Assembly: GCA_963824275.1 (NCBI GenBank)
Contig: CAWGOT010000003.1
Span: 1,178,001 to 1,242,000, forward strand
Reading direction: 5' to 3'
Source of the DNA: JANXQG01 sp963824275
GTDB taxonomy: Bacteria; Planctomycetota; Planctomycetia; Pirellulales; Thermoguttaceae
Length of the DNA stretch: 64,000 nt
In this document: piece by piece, positions 39,688 through 48,780 of the stretch
Position numbering within the stretch: the stretch's first letter is position 1
How the letters are laid out: the number at the start of each line of letters is the position of its first letter
Translations under genes and position numbers: made by a program
The notes under the pieces: generated by a model
The model's database searches: none
What the model saw: only the letters and a program-made list of their open reading frames with translations
What the model was told of the DNA's origin: nothing

Positions 39688-42578
39688 TCACTTTTCGGCA
39701 CGTTGCAGTTCGACCCGCGCCCGCAGCCCTTGATTCTCCAGCGTCAGGCCGAAATCGCCGCTGGCAAAGCCGCTCAACACGGGCGGGGCCAAGGGGCCTT
39801 CTTTCGGCTCGCCGGGGTGGCCGTAGACGGTCGATTCCATCGTCCCATACTTCTCGTTCCAGACGTACTTTCCGCCGCCAGGGCAGACCAGCGTCACGCC
39901 CCAGACCTGGTGGTGAACGTCTACCGGATCGCGATCGGGATAGAGCCGCTTCCACTCGTTGAGGATCGGCAGGTTGTTCCAGCACTGGACCTGCATCCGC
40001 TGCTGGTATTGTTCGCGGCCCAAGGCATTGGCAATCTCCAGGATCCGGCTGTCGACGTGCAGGGCCACGTTCGAGCCGAGCCACGACCCGGAGCGACCCA
40101 GAGTACTGGGTGCCCCGGTGCCCCGCGGCGCTTCGGCCGGATTGGCCCCGGTCTTGGCGTTTTCATCGGGTTGCTTCTCGGCGGGATTCTCAGCCAGCGC
40201 GCGATCGATCGCCTGCTGCAGCACCCGTTCGCTGAGCGTGACGGTCAAGGCCCCGCCCACCGTGGTGTAGTAGATCGCCAGGTTCTCCATTTCCTGCGGA
40301 ACCGAATTCTTGCCCTTGACCGGCGAGATGCGGACGTAGCCTTGCTCTTTGTACTTCAGCGCGTCCCAGTTGGTCAGGCCGGGGCTGGTCTGTTCGATGT
40401 AGCTTCGCGCCGTGGCCAGGAATACGGCCAGCTTCAGCGGGTTGGCGGAATCGATCCGCACGGCAATCGGCGCACGGCCGATATTTCTTGCTGAGGAAGT
40501 CGCTGAGCTTGTCCTCCGGGACCTTGGCCAGCTCGTCCCAGAAGGGATCGTCGTCGGCATAGGCCGAGACCGAAGGCCCAACCCAGCCCAAGGAGACCGT
40601 CTGCCCCAGGCCGGCGGCGAAGGTCTCGCCCGAACGAAAGAGCGATGACTTGTGGTTCACGGCCAGGATGAACTGCGCCAGGGCCTGGTGCGGATCGCCG
40701 GCCTGGGGATCGAACTTCGCGCCCTGCGAGACCTCGGCGAACTGGTTGTACTGGCTGGCAACGATCAAGGGCATGATCGTCAGATCGGCGGCCAGCTTCT
40801 GCTTGCCGAGTCCGATCCGCAGGCCGATGGGGTCGAAGGCCCAGGTCCAATTCCGCTGATAGCCGTTGCGCCAGGCCTGATAGGCGTCGGCCTCGGTCCT
40901 GGTGACTTCGTCGAGAGGCATCTCCGCAATCGGCGTCATGAAGTTCAGCGTGCCATAGACGCTGGAAACCACGCCCGCCGGCTCGAGCCGCAGCGTGCCG
41001 CCGCCGAGGATCGGCAGGTCGGTATGAATCGGGCCCGGCTCGACCTTGTGCCGCACCAGGGCTTCAAGCTGCGAGGCCTGCAACTCGGCCATTACGGCCC
41101 TGGCGCAGGTGCGGCGGGAATCGGCGATCCGCCACCGCGGCCCGCACCAGCGGCGGATCGTGGCGTCGCTGAGGAAGATCAAGGCCGATTCGCCCTCACC
41201 CCCTGCCCCTCTCCCAGAGGGCGAGGGGAGACCATCGCTGCGGGGATAGCGGATGCGGAAGAACGTATACTCCGGCAGCCCGGCCAGGGCCTTCACTTTG
41301 CCGTCGCGAACGGCGGCCAGTTGCTGCAACTGGAAGATCGAATTGGTGACCACGACTGCGCCGTCCAGGCGGGCGACGTAGCTCGACACGACCCGATCGG
41401 GCGAAACGAAGCCCTGATAGGCCAGCCCATCGGCCGTGCCGCGGACGGCCTTGGCGTCTTTCACGTCGGCCACGGCCAGGGCGATGCGGCCCAGCAGCAC
41501 GTTGCTCAACGTTGCCGGCTGGGGAGTCTCCAGCAGCACGGCCACGTCGGTCCCCAGGGGGAACGAGGGATCGGAGCCGGTCAGGGCGACGCTCTTGACC
41601 AGCGTCGGCCCCAGCAGCCGGGCCAGCGTGCTCAGCGGCAGGCCGAGTTGACGCTGGTAGCGCTCCACGACGCCCTCGTCTTCCGCGCGGCTGGGCCAAC
41701 CGCAGCACGGGCGTGTCGTGCTGCTTGGTCTCGTCGGCCAGGGCCAGAGCCGCCTCGAAACTGGGGAAGAAGACGACGTGCTGATCGGCGGGGAGTTTGT
41801 CGGCCAGCGGATCGAGTTCCGGCTTGGCGTCCTTGATCAGCGGCTTCCAATCGATTTCGGCGATCGTGATGCCCTGCAGCGAATCGATCTTCACGGGCGT
41901 TTCATTGGCGCCGCGCAGGGGCAGGGTCCGTTCGAACTGCAGGTTCTCGCTGATCGCCCGGCCACCGGTGAAGAGTTCGTAGGTCCTGGAAAGTTCATCC
42001 TGCTGCCCGAACTGATTGGGATTGCGCCATGCCTGGGAATTGAAGGAGGGCGTTTTCAATTCGTTCTGCATCAGCCGCTGCTGATGGCGGAACCAGGCCC
42101 CGCCGGGAATATCACGCGACAGCAGGTTATCGTAATGGGCCAGCTTGGCGCGATAGAAAGGTTCCTTGGCCTCGGCTTTGGCAGCCGAGGCGGGAACGAC
42201 GAACCGAATAACGTCCATGCCCGTCGCATCGGCCTTGGGGAGGATCAGCCGGCCTTGGACCTCGTTGCCGGCGGGGCGCAAACCAGAACGTGATCTGCCC
42301 GCTCATTCGACCCTAGGCGGGGAAGTAGCAGGAGGGCCTACAGGGCCAACGGTCGAAAGGTACGCTTCACCCCGGCCTTCGACGACCGCGTACCGCACCA
42401 TGGCTTGCTCGCGCTGGTAGAATTGCCAGCTACTGTTAATTTGGGGGCCTTCCGGCAGGCGGCCTTCCACCAGCTTGAGGTCGCGGAGGGGAATGTCGTA
42501 ATAGGCATCTTCGGCCTCGGCCAGCCCCCTGGAACCGAGCGCCACGGCGAGAACGAGAACGGATGTGGCTTTGAACAT
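39688..42578 (-). CDS. Large exported protein of unknown function (at least three frameshifts)
   Basis: The ATG at 42578 opens a signal peptide (MFKATSVLVLAVALGSRGLA). The protein then continues through four frames: 42300-42578, 41690-42281 (FRHQQRLMQNELKTPSF, ELFTGGRAISENLQFER), 40490-41668 (SLTARL-like ARLLGPTLVKSVALTGSDP, FQLQQLAAVRDGKVKALAG) and 39688-40490 (EMENLAIYYTTVGGALTVTL, ALHVDSRILEIANALGREQ). Joined, it has about 950 residues and no recognisable catalytic motif or membrane span besides the signal peptide. Regions with alternating strands and TVTLSE suggest a beta-rich periplasmic protein. A G+C-rich repeat sequence is embedded in the coding part near 41193-41230. The pattern recalls large planctomycete exported proteins of unknown role. 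Confidence 0.55.
41193..41230. repeat. G+C-rich dispersed repeat inside coding sequence
   Basis: The plus strand reads a pyrimidine-rich stretch followed by its purine-rich counterpart (CCCCTCTCCC, then AGAGGGCGAGGGG). On the coding strand it produces PSPSGRGAGGEGE, a peptide typical for a bacterial palindromic repeat that has been inserted in frame. Neighbouring residues return to a protein-like composition on both sides. Confidence 0.5.
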
Positions 42579-42685
42579 GGGCGTTTTCCTAGCTTCCGTG
42601 AGGGGGGAGGGTGTGCCGCATTACCTTAGGCGAGACTCCTGCATGAATATAACGCGCCGGCCACAAGAAAAGCCAGACCTCGTCG

Positions 42686-43735
42686 CTACGCGACAGAGGT
42701 ATCGACCGGTCCTTCACTCGCCGGCTCCGCCTCCCCGGCATGGATCGCTTCGGCCAGTTCCCGGCGGTGCCCCAAGTTGAGGAGCACGCCCAGAAGCGCG
42801 AGGATGATGCCGTTGAGGCGGCCGACCAGCACGACCAGCAGGCCCTGGCCTTCGACGATCGCCTCGCACATCGGCAGGTGCATATAGAAAAAATTTAACC
42901 CGTACTCCATGGGGCCCATGGGCAACGGTATCGCGCCGAGTGAGATGCTCAGTGGCACGATGACAAAATGCATGTCCAGCGGCGGTATCTGTCCGGGCAG
43001 CCCTCGGGCGATGAGGTAGAACGAAATCGACGAACAGCTATGCACGACCACGGTGATCAGCGAAGCCGTGAACAAGGCCCCCAGCCGGTGGCGATACAGC
43101 CGCAGATCTTCCAAGACGTGGGCGATCGGCGCGCCGACACGCGGAATGCGATGCAACAGCCGCAACAACTGCGAGGTCGCCGCATTGAGGGCCAGGACGG
43201 CGAGGATTCCCGCAGTGGCGCAGGCGGTTATCGCAAAGACCACGAAGCAGATGCGGTCGATATTCTCGATCTGGTATCGCCAGTAACCGGTGGCGAGGAT
43301 TGCAACGGTTGCAACCAAGAAAATCATGTAGAGGCCGATCACGCGATCGACGATGACCGAGGCCACGACGCCGGCCTGTTTGTTGCGCTGTTCGCGGGCG
43401 AGCATCACCGCCTTGACCAGATCGCCGGTAACGACTCCCAGCGGAGCAAGGTTGAACAAGAAACCCCAGAAACCGACGCGGATCGTATCGCGGAGCCGGG
43501 CCGGCACGCCCAAGGCCCGCACCAGCACCCACCAACGTACGAAGGTGCACATGATGCCCGCGGTAAAGACCACGAAGGCCGCGGCCAGCATGGCCCAATG
43601 TTTGGGCTCGTGACGCAGCTTATCGAAGACGTTGACACCGTCCGCATTGGGCTTGCACGCGTTCCAAACGAGGTACGTAACGATCCCCACCGAGACGGCG
43701 ATTTTGAGAATTGCGGTCAGTATTTTCCGATTCAC
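42686..43735 (-). CDS. Flippase-like membrane protein (LPG synthase TM / YbhN family)
   Basis: This is a 349-residue integral membrane protein of the family that includes the membrane half of lysylphosphatidylglycerol synthase and YbhN. About eight hydrophobic helices are visible, with the family motifs VRWWVLVRALGVP, RVGFWGFLFNLAPLGVVTGD and SVIVDRVIGLYMI, and FYLIARGLPGQIP with PLSISLGAIPLPMGPMEYG further on. Members move or modify lipids at the membrane. The start is GTG at 43735 with GGGAG six bases upstream. The C-terminal tail is cytoplasmic and acidic. The glycan-related genes next to it fit a role in lipid-linked sugar traffic, which is inference. Confidence 0.85.
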   Translation of the reverse strand: MNRKILTAILKIAVSVGIVTYLVWNACKPNADGVNVFDKLRHEPKHWAMLAAAFVVFTAGIMCTFVRWWVLVRALGVPARLRDTIRVGFWGFLFNLAPLGVVTGDLVKAVMLAREQRNKQAGVVASVIVDRVIGLYMIFLVATVAILATGYWRYQIENIDRICFVVFAITACATAGILAVLALNAATSQLLRLLHRIPRVGAPIAHVLEDLRLYRHRLGALFTASLITVVVHSCSSISFYLIARGLPGQIPPLDMHFVIVPLSISLGAIPLPMGPMEYGLNFFYMHLPMCEAIVEGQGLLVVLVGRLNGIILALLGVLLNLGHRRELAEAIHAGEAEPASEGPVDTSVA

Positions 43736-44001
43736 AAGATACTCCCAAGTGGATGCTAGATCACCAATCGTGATTTGTCAATTCTGTCGGAGCAGACCGC
43801 GGACCGTGGTCTGTGCCGGCTGAAACGGCTGACGCGGATTTGTGCGAGTTAGCGGATATTCCGAAGCCTTGCCTTGTGGGTTGGGAAAGAATCTGTGAAA
43901 CGGTTGAGATAGCTTTCGCCATCCGCGCCTTCGCATTATAATGGAATGAGATTGGGTCTGGAGCCTTGCCGAACAAGTTCTTGCAGAATTTCTGACCGAC
44001 G

Positions 44002-44499
44002 ATGAAGATAACCGCATTCGCTTTTGGGCTGTTCTTCGCGGCTTTTCTGCTGCATTGGATCGTGTGGAGGATCAGAATTCCGCAGCGGCAGACACGAGCG
44101 CTGCTCCTGATTTTATTGGGCACCTTGCCGGTTGGACTTGGGGCCATGGTCCTGCTGGCCCCCGGGGAGTTGGGGCCATGGCAGTGCTTGCAGATCGCGA
44201 CTTTCCATATTGCGATGTCGCTGGCGTATTGCGTGGTCTACTACGGCTTGGAGGAGCGCAGCCCGAGCATGACGATCCTTGCCTTTGTCGCCGACAGCGG
44301 CAACCGCGGGCGCAGCCGCGAGGAACTGGATGCCATTCTCTTCGGCGTCAACCCGGTCGAAGTCCGGCTGGACGGGATGGTTCGCGACAAGGTGGCCTTT
44401 GTGGAGGAGGATCGTTATCATTTGACGGCCAAAGGCCGGTTCTGGGCGAAGCTCTTTTCCACCTGGCTCGGCCTTTTGGGAATGGAAAAAGGGGGCTGA
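44002..44499 (+). CDS. Membrane protein with cytoplasmic winged-helix-like tail (first of pair)
   Basis: The 165-residue product has three membrane segments (FAFGLFFAAFLLHWIVW, LLILLGTLPVGLGAMVLLAP, LQIATFHIAMSLAYCVVYYG) and then a soluble C-terminal domain of about 75 residues: RGRSREELDAILFGVNPVEV, RLDGMVRDKVAFVEEDRYHL and TAKGRFWAKL. The pattern helix-helix-wing, ending in LTAKGR, is that of winged-helix domains such as PadR or MarR. The next gene has the same layout, begins 7 bases later, and is followed by a glycosyltransferase. I do not know a name for this family; the trio is probably one functional unit. Confidence 0.65.
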   Translation: MKITAFAFGLFFAAFLLHWIVWRIRIPQRQTRALLLILLGTLPVGLGAMVLLAPGELGPWQCLQIATFHIAMSLAYCVVYYGLEERSPSMTILAFVADSGNRGRSREELDAILFGVNPVEVRLDGMVRDKVAFVEEDRYHLTAKGRFWAKLFSTWLGLLGMEKGG

Positions 44500-44506
44500 A
44501 GCATCG

Positions 44507-45091
44507 ATGGAATACCCTGTTGCACTACTGGTCTTCGCTCCCGTGCTGGGAGAGATCGTCTACTGCCTGGTCCATGTGTCGGCCTGCCGGCTTCAGACCA
44601 GTGCGAGCCGGTACTTTCCGCTGGTCGTCGGCTGCCTGGTCGGATTGATTGCCACGCTTGCCGCCAGCCTGGGCGCTCTTCTCTGGTCTGGCACAGGGCT
44701 GCTCGATGCCCTGTCGCTCATGGCGCTGAATTTCGTGACCTATATGGCCCTGGCCTTCGGATACTTCAATTTCGTCAACGTGAATATCGCCTCCTTGCGG
44801 ATTCGCATGATGCTGGAACTCTTGGAACGGGACGGCCTGTCGAGAGAACAATTGCTTTCCGGTTACAACACGCAGCACATCATCGGGCTGCGGATTTCCC
44901 GGCTCACCTCCGGCGGGCACTTGCGAGAGGACCAAGGCCGGTTCTATCGCGGGCGAAACCTCCGCTTCCTGATGCTTGCGCAAACGTACGATTTTCTGCG
45001 CTGGATGATCTTCGGGCGCAACCAGCCGGCGATCCCCGCGACTGCGGCCGCCTGCCGCACAACCTCGACGGATTCTTCCCATGAACGATAA
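44507..45091 (+). CDS. Membrane protein with cytoplasmic winged-helix-like tail (second of pair)
   Basis: This 194-residue protein has four membrane segments (LLVFAPVLGEIVYCLVHVSA, FPLVVGCLVGLIATLAASLG, ALSLMALNFVTYMALAFGYF region) and a C-terminal cytoplasmic domain: RIRMMLELLERDGLSREQLL, IIGLRISRLTSGGHLREDQG and RFYRGRNLRFLML. The last part again looks like helix-turn-helix plus wing (RISRLTSGGHL, GRFYRG). Its end overlaps the glycosyltransferase start by 11 bases, so the genes are coupled. It may be a distant paralogue of the preceding gene. Confidence 0.65.
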   Translation: MEYPVALLVFAPVLGEIVYCLVHVSACRLQTSASRYFPLVVGCLVGLIATLAASLGALLWSGTGLLDALSLMALNFVTYMALAFGYFNFVNVNIASLRIRMMLELLERDGLSREQLLSGYNTQHIIGLRISRLTSGGHLREDQGRFYRGRNLRFLMLAQTYDFLRWMIFGRNQPAIPATAAACRTTSTDSSHER

Positions 45092-45943
45092 AGACCCTTG
45101 CGAATTGACGCTCTTCGTCGCCTGTTTCGAGGAAGAGCAAGGAATCATCCCCAGCATTGAAACCGTGGTCGCCGCTGCCCAGGAAACCGCGATCCGCTAC
45201 GACATCGTAGTCGTGGACGATTGTTCGAAGGACAACTCGGTCAAGCTGGTCCAGGAGTACATGGCGCAGCACCCCGAGGTGCCCCTGATGCTGGTCGTCA
45301 ACCAGGTCAACCAAGGCTTCGGGTTGAACTTTGTCGAGGCTTCGTTCCGCGGGCGGGGAAAGTACTACCGCGGCATTTGCGGCGACGACACGGAGACCAA
45401 GGAAACGCTGGTAAGCGTCTTCAAGCGGCTGGGGGAGGCGGACATGATCCTCACCTATCACACGGATGCCGGCGCCCGGGCCTGGTCGCGGAGGGTCATC
45501 TCGAGATCGTATACGGCACTGATCAATCTGCTCAGCGGCCACAAGATCAAGTACTACAACGGTCTCGCGGTGCATCATCGCTACAACGTCATGCGCTGGC
45601 ATTCCAACTCCCACGGATTCGGTTTTCAGGCCGACCTGGTCACGCCCTGCTGGACATGGGGGCAACCTACATCGAAATTCCCACCATCCCGAAAGAGCGA
45701 ACCGCGGGCCGCACCAAGGCCTTCACCGTCAGGAATATCTGCGCGGTCGCCCACACGCTGCTGGAGATCATGATTCGCCGGGTGGGACGGATGCTCTATC
45801 CTAAGTACGTGGGCAGCCTGCAACACAGCGTGACGCTGTTCGAAACGCCCGCGTTCCAGAAGGCCACGGGGGAGGCCACCCAGGCATGGAACGCGCCGCT
45901 CGGCTCCGGGGATTGCAGCGGGGCAGCCGCGGCCGCGCCCTGA
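45081..45943 (+). CDS. Family 2 glycosyltransferase (one frameshift)
   Basis: The GT-A fold is clear: LTLFVACFEEEQGIIPSIET at the N-terminus, the nucleotide-sugar strand YDIVVVDDCSKDNSVKLVQE, and the metal motif ICGDDTETKE in place of a plain DxD. The acceptor side has NLLSGHKIKYYNGLAVHHRY. The frame changes near 45640, and the true end continues as MGATYIEIPTIPKERTAGRT to 45943. No membrane segment is visible, so it probably works with the two membrane proteins encoded upstream. It resembles dolichol-phosphate-mannose-type or polyprenyl-phosphate glycosyltransferases. Convergent with the epimerase gene. Confidence 0.85.
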
Positions 45944-46006
45944 GAAAGGAAATCGACCGCGCTTGGCGCGGCCGGACAACGGTCGTTCGGCGGCGCCGCC
46001 GAGCGT

Positions 46007-46924
46007 TCAGGCGGAGCGTTGCGTGGCGTTTTGCCGCAACTCCGCGATGTACTCCCCGATGCGCTGCCGCAGCGGCGGCGGTCTGTAGCCCAGTTCGGCC
46101 CGGGCGCGGGAAATATCGAAGGCGAAATCGAAAGGCGCCGGCCGATCGTTCGTCTCCACCGTGCCGTGTCCCGCGGCCTCAACGACCAACCGGGCCACTT
46201 CGACTAAACGCATGGGGCATCCGCCGCTGATATGGTAGCGCCCCCAGCCAAGGCGCAGCGCGGCCTCGGCGGCCAGCCGGTTGGCGGCCACGACGTCGTC
46301 GACATGCACATAATCGCGGAGCAGCAAGCCGCGGCCGTAGGGCGAGGCCGGTTTCCCGGCAAACACCTGACTGGCATAGAGTGCGATGGCGCCCGCGGAA
46401 GAGCCGGGGCCGAAGACGCCCGGATAGCGGAGCACGATGCAGGCGACGCGGCCGGCCCGAGCCATTCGCTCGCCCGCATACTCGGCGGCCAACTTCGACA
46501 GCCCGTAAGCCCCTGTCGGCTGCGGCGACTGATCTTCGCCCACGGGCAACCGCCGCGGAGGCAACCCGTAGACCGACAACGTCGAGCTGAGCACAAGGGG
46601 CGCCGCCGCACCGTCCAGGGCTTCCAGCAAGTTCTCGGCGCTCCGCAAGTTGCCCGCCAGGTGGGGTCCCACCGGGTCGTCGTCTCCACCCGGATTCCTT
46701 GCGGCAAGGTGAAAGACGGCCTTGGCGCCGCGCAGCTTTTCGGCAACTGCCAGCACCGCGCCGCGATCGGACAAGTCGACGACGAGTGGCTGGTAACCGG
46801 GGAGTTCCGCCACGGCCGGCGTCCGCCCCAGACCGATCACTTGATGCCCCTCTTGGAGCAACTGGTTCCGAAGGCGTCCGCCCACAAATCCCCGATCGCC
46901 TGTGATCACAAAGGTATCGTTCAT
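46007..46924 (-). CDS. NAD-dependent sugar epimerase/dehydratase (extended SDR)
   Basis: This 305-residue protein has the extended short-chain dehydrogenase fold: nucleotide loop TGDRGFVGGRL near the N-terminus, VVDLSDR, FHLAARNPG, catalytic Ser in LVLSSTLSVYG and Tyr/Lys in AYGLSKLAAEYAGE. RYPGVFGPG and DYVHVDDVV are typical of nucleotide-sugar epimerases such as GalE-like and UDP-glucuronate enzymes. The substrate is probably a nucleotide sugar, fitting the neighbouring glycan genes. It is the last gene of a minus-strand run that starts with the ArnT-like gene. Confidence 0.88.
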   Translation of the reverse strand: MNDTFVITGDRGFVGGRLRNQLLQEGHQVIGLGRTPAVAELPGYQPLVVDLSDRGAVLAVAEKLRGAKAVFHLAARNPGGDDDPVGPHLAGNLRSAENLLEALDGAAAPLVLSSTLSVYGLPPRRLPVGEDQSPQPTGAYGLSKLAAEYAGERMARAGRVACIVLRYPGVFGPGSSAGAIALYASQVFAGKPASPYGRGLLLRDYVHVDDVVAANRLAAEAALRLGWGRYHISGGCPMRLVEVARLVVEAAGHGTVETNDRPAPFDFAFDISRARAELGYRPPPLRQRIGEYIAELRQNATQRSA

Positions 46925-46975
46925 CGCAATTCCCGCTTGAGCAGGTGAAAAGCCCGTAGCCCTTCAGCCGCGGTC

Positions 46976-48031
46976 CTACGGATTCCCGATTGCCAGGAGC
47001 GCACGGCCGGCAATCGCACCCGTTCGCATGTCCTCGATAGCGCTATTGATATCGCGGAGCGGATAGCGCTTCCCGATGAGTTGAGCGAGTCGAAGCTTGC
47101 CGGCCTGGCACAATCGCACGTAGTTCGGGATATCAACGTCCGGTCGGCTTTCGCCGCCATGCGAGCCGGTGAGGGTCTTCTCAAAGTGCAGCGGCAAGGT
47201 GTAAATCGCCGCCGCGCTTTCCTTGGGCGGCACGCCGACGAGCACGGTCCGACCGCGAGGGCCGGTGAGGCGGTAGGCCATCTCGATGACCTTCACGTTG
47301 CCGGTGTTGTCGACGGCCACGTCGACCCCTGACCCAGAGGGCGCCCCGCCAACGATTTTGCGGATCTCGGCCTCGGCGTCCTGCTGCTTGGAATTGATGA
47401 GGTGGGTCGCCCCCAGGCTGCCGGCCAGGGCCAGGCGATTGTCGAAGAGATCGACGGCGATGATCGGATAGGCGGAAACCAGGGCCGCCGCCTGCACGAT
47501 ATTCAGGCCGATGCCGCCGGCGCCGAAGATGGCGATCGACTGGCCGATCTTGAGCTGGGCATTGTTGTTGATGACGCCGAAGCCGGTCGTCACCGCGCAG
47601 CCGAAGAGCGCCGCCAGGTCGGCATCGAAGTCGCGGGGGATCGTCGTCACGCGGTTCTCGGAAACGATCGCAAATTCGTTGAACGTGGTGACCCAGCCGG
47701 CGTTGACGGGGCCGATCTTCGACCCGTAGACGGGCGCCACGGATTCCAGGCCGGCGCCTTTCCGCCAGTGCAGGACGACCTTGTCGTCGGGCTTGACCGT
47801 GCGGACGCCTTGGCCGACTTCCAGCACGATGCCGGTTCCCTCGTGGCCCAGCAGGTGCGGCAGGTAGCGATCGGGCCCTTTGACGCCGTCGATCTCGCCG
47901 ATCTGCGAGCCGCAGATGCCGCTGGCGAGGACTTTCACCAGCACCTGGCCCATGGCCGGCGGTGGAACGTCGATTTCCTCCAGCGCCAGCGGAGCCTTCT
48001 GCTGGATCAGGATTGCCGCAAGAGCTTTCAT
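46976..48031 (-). CDS. Zinc-dependent alcohol dehydrogenase (MDR superfamily)
   Basis: The 351-residue enzyme carries the catalytic zinc site Cys40 (ASGICGSQ) and His63-Glu64 (LLGHEGTGI), and a Cys in LFGCAVTTGFG. The nucleotide-binding loop is IFGAGGIGLNIV, and VDLFDNRLALA with Asp at the strand end indicates NAD. The four-cysteine structural zinc loop is absent: its place is taken by WRKGAGLESVAPVYGSK. This suggests a branch related to class III or sorbitol-type enzymes without structural zinc. GAGGAG stands before ATG 48031. It likely oxidises or reduces a sugar-derived alcohol in the local pathway. Confidence 0.88.
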   Translation of the reverse strand: MKALAAILIQQKAPLALEEIDVPPPAMGQVLVKVLASGICGSQIGEIDGVKGPDRYLPHLLGHEGTGIVLEVGQGVRTVKPDDKVVLHWRKGAGLESVAPVYGSKIGPVNAGWVTTFNEFAIVSENRVTTIPRDFDADLAALFGCAVTTGFGVINNNAQLKIGQSIAIFGAGGIGLNIVQAAALVSAYPIIAVDLFDNRLALAGSLGATHLINSKQQDAEAEIRKIVGGAPSGSGVDVAVDNTGNVKVIEMAYRLTGPRGRTVLVGVPPKESAAAIYTLPLHFEKTLTGSHGGESRPDVDIPNYVRLCQAGKLRLAQLIGKRYPLRDINSAIEDMRTGAIAGRALLAIGNP

Positions 48032-48045
48032 CGTGGATCTCCTCT

Positions 48046-48102
48046 ACGTACTCATCACGCTCCGCGGGATGCATGCCCTCACGCGGAGCGTGAGGAGTAC
48101 GT
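48046..48102. repeat. Dispersed palindromic repeat, copy 2
   Basis: Arms 48046-48066 and 48082-48102 pair at 20 of 21 positions with core GTACTCATCACGCTCCGCG. This is the same family as the element at 22474-22528. It lies between the methyltransferase stop codon, which it touches, and the dehydrogenase start. Confidence 0.7.
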
Positions 48103-48764
48103 TATTCGAAATAAATGAACGAATGGTCGCCTTTGTATCCGGTCTGCTCGAACCACCACTGCCATTCCTGCGGCGTGCAGAACATCTCGCAGGTGAATTG
48201 CCAGTAGAGCAGATTGACCTTTTCCTCCTCGGTGCGGTACGACTCGACGCAGATGTACTGATGCTTGCGGCCGACGCGGACAATCTCCTTCAACGCCTTG
48301 TGGAGATCGTAGCAGTAGAGATTGTGCAGCGTGTTGATGGAAATCACCAGGTCGAAGCTCTTGTCCGGGAAGGGCAGTTCCGCGGCGCTGGCCGCCTTGA
48401 GGCACGGCTTGACCTCTTCCTTGGCATGCTCGATGGCATATTTCGAGACGTCGATGCCGACGACCTCGACGCCCGGCACGGCCTGGATGAAATCGTAGAG
48501 GATGAAGCCCTTGCCGCAGCCGACGTCGAGGATGCGGTCGCCCGGCTGGATGCCGTAGTGTTGGACCATGGCGTCGGCCACCTTCCGCCAGCGGCCGTCG
48601 TAGCGGTAGCCGCCGTAGCCGGTCTTGCGGTCGCCGTCCCAGTATTCAACGTCCCATTTCTTGGCCAGCCTGGCCGCTTCGGCCTTGGGGAATTCAGTGA
48701 CCCGCGCCACGTAGTCCCGCTTGGTGCTCTTGTGGACCGACGAAAGAAAATCAACATAAGCCAT
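48102..48764 (-). CDS. SAM-dependent methyltransferase
   Basis: A class I methyltransferase of 220 residues. Motif I is ILDVGCGKGFILYDF, the acidic residue at the end of strand 2 is in VVGIDVSKYAIEHA, motif post-II/III is ASAAELPFPDKSFDLVISIN and LHNLYCYDLHKALKEIVRVG follows. An N-terminal 60-residue segment (HKSTKRDYVARVTEFPKAEA) is not part of the core fold and may bind the acceptor. CGGAG precedes the ATG. It sits in the minus-strand sugar cluster, so a small sugar or lipid-linked acceptor is likely. Confidence 0.88.
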   Translation of the reverse strand: MAYVDFLSSVHKSTKRDYVARVTEFPKAEAARLAKKWDVEYWDGDRKTGYGGYRYDGRWRKVADAMVQHYGIQPGDRILDVGCGKGFILYDFIQAVPGVEVVGIDVSKYAIEHAKEEVKPCLKAASAAELPFPDKSFDLVISINTLHNLYCYDLHKALKEIVRVGRKHQYICVESYRTEEEKVNLLYWQFTCEMFCTPQEWQWWFEQTGYKGDHSFIYFE

Positions 48765-48780
48765 AGTTGCTCCGTAAATC

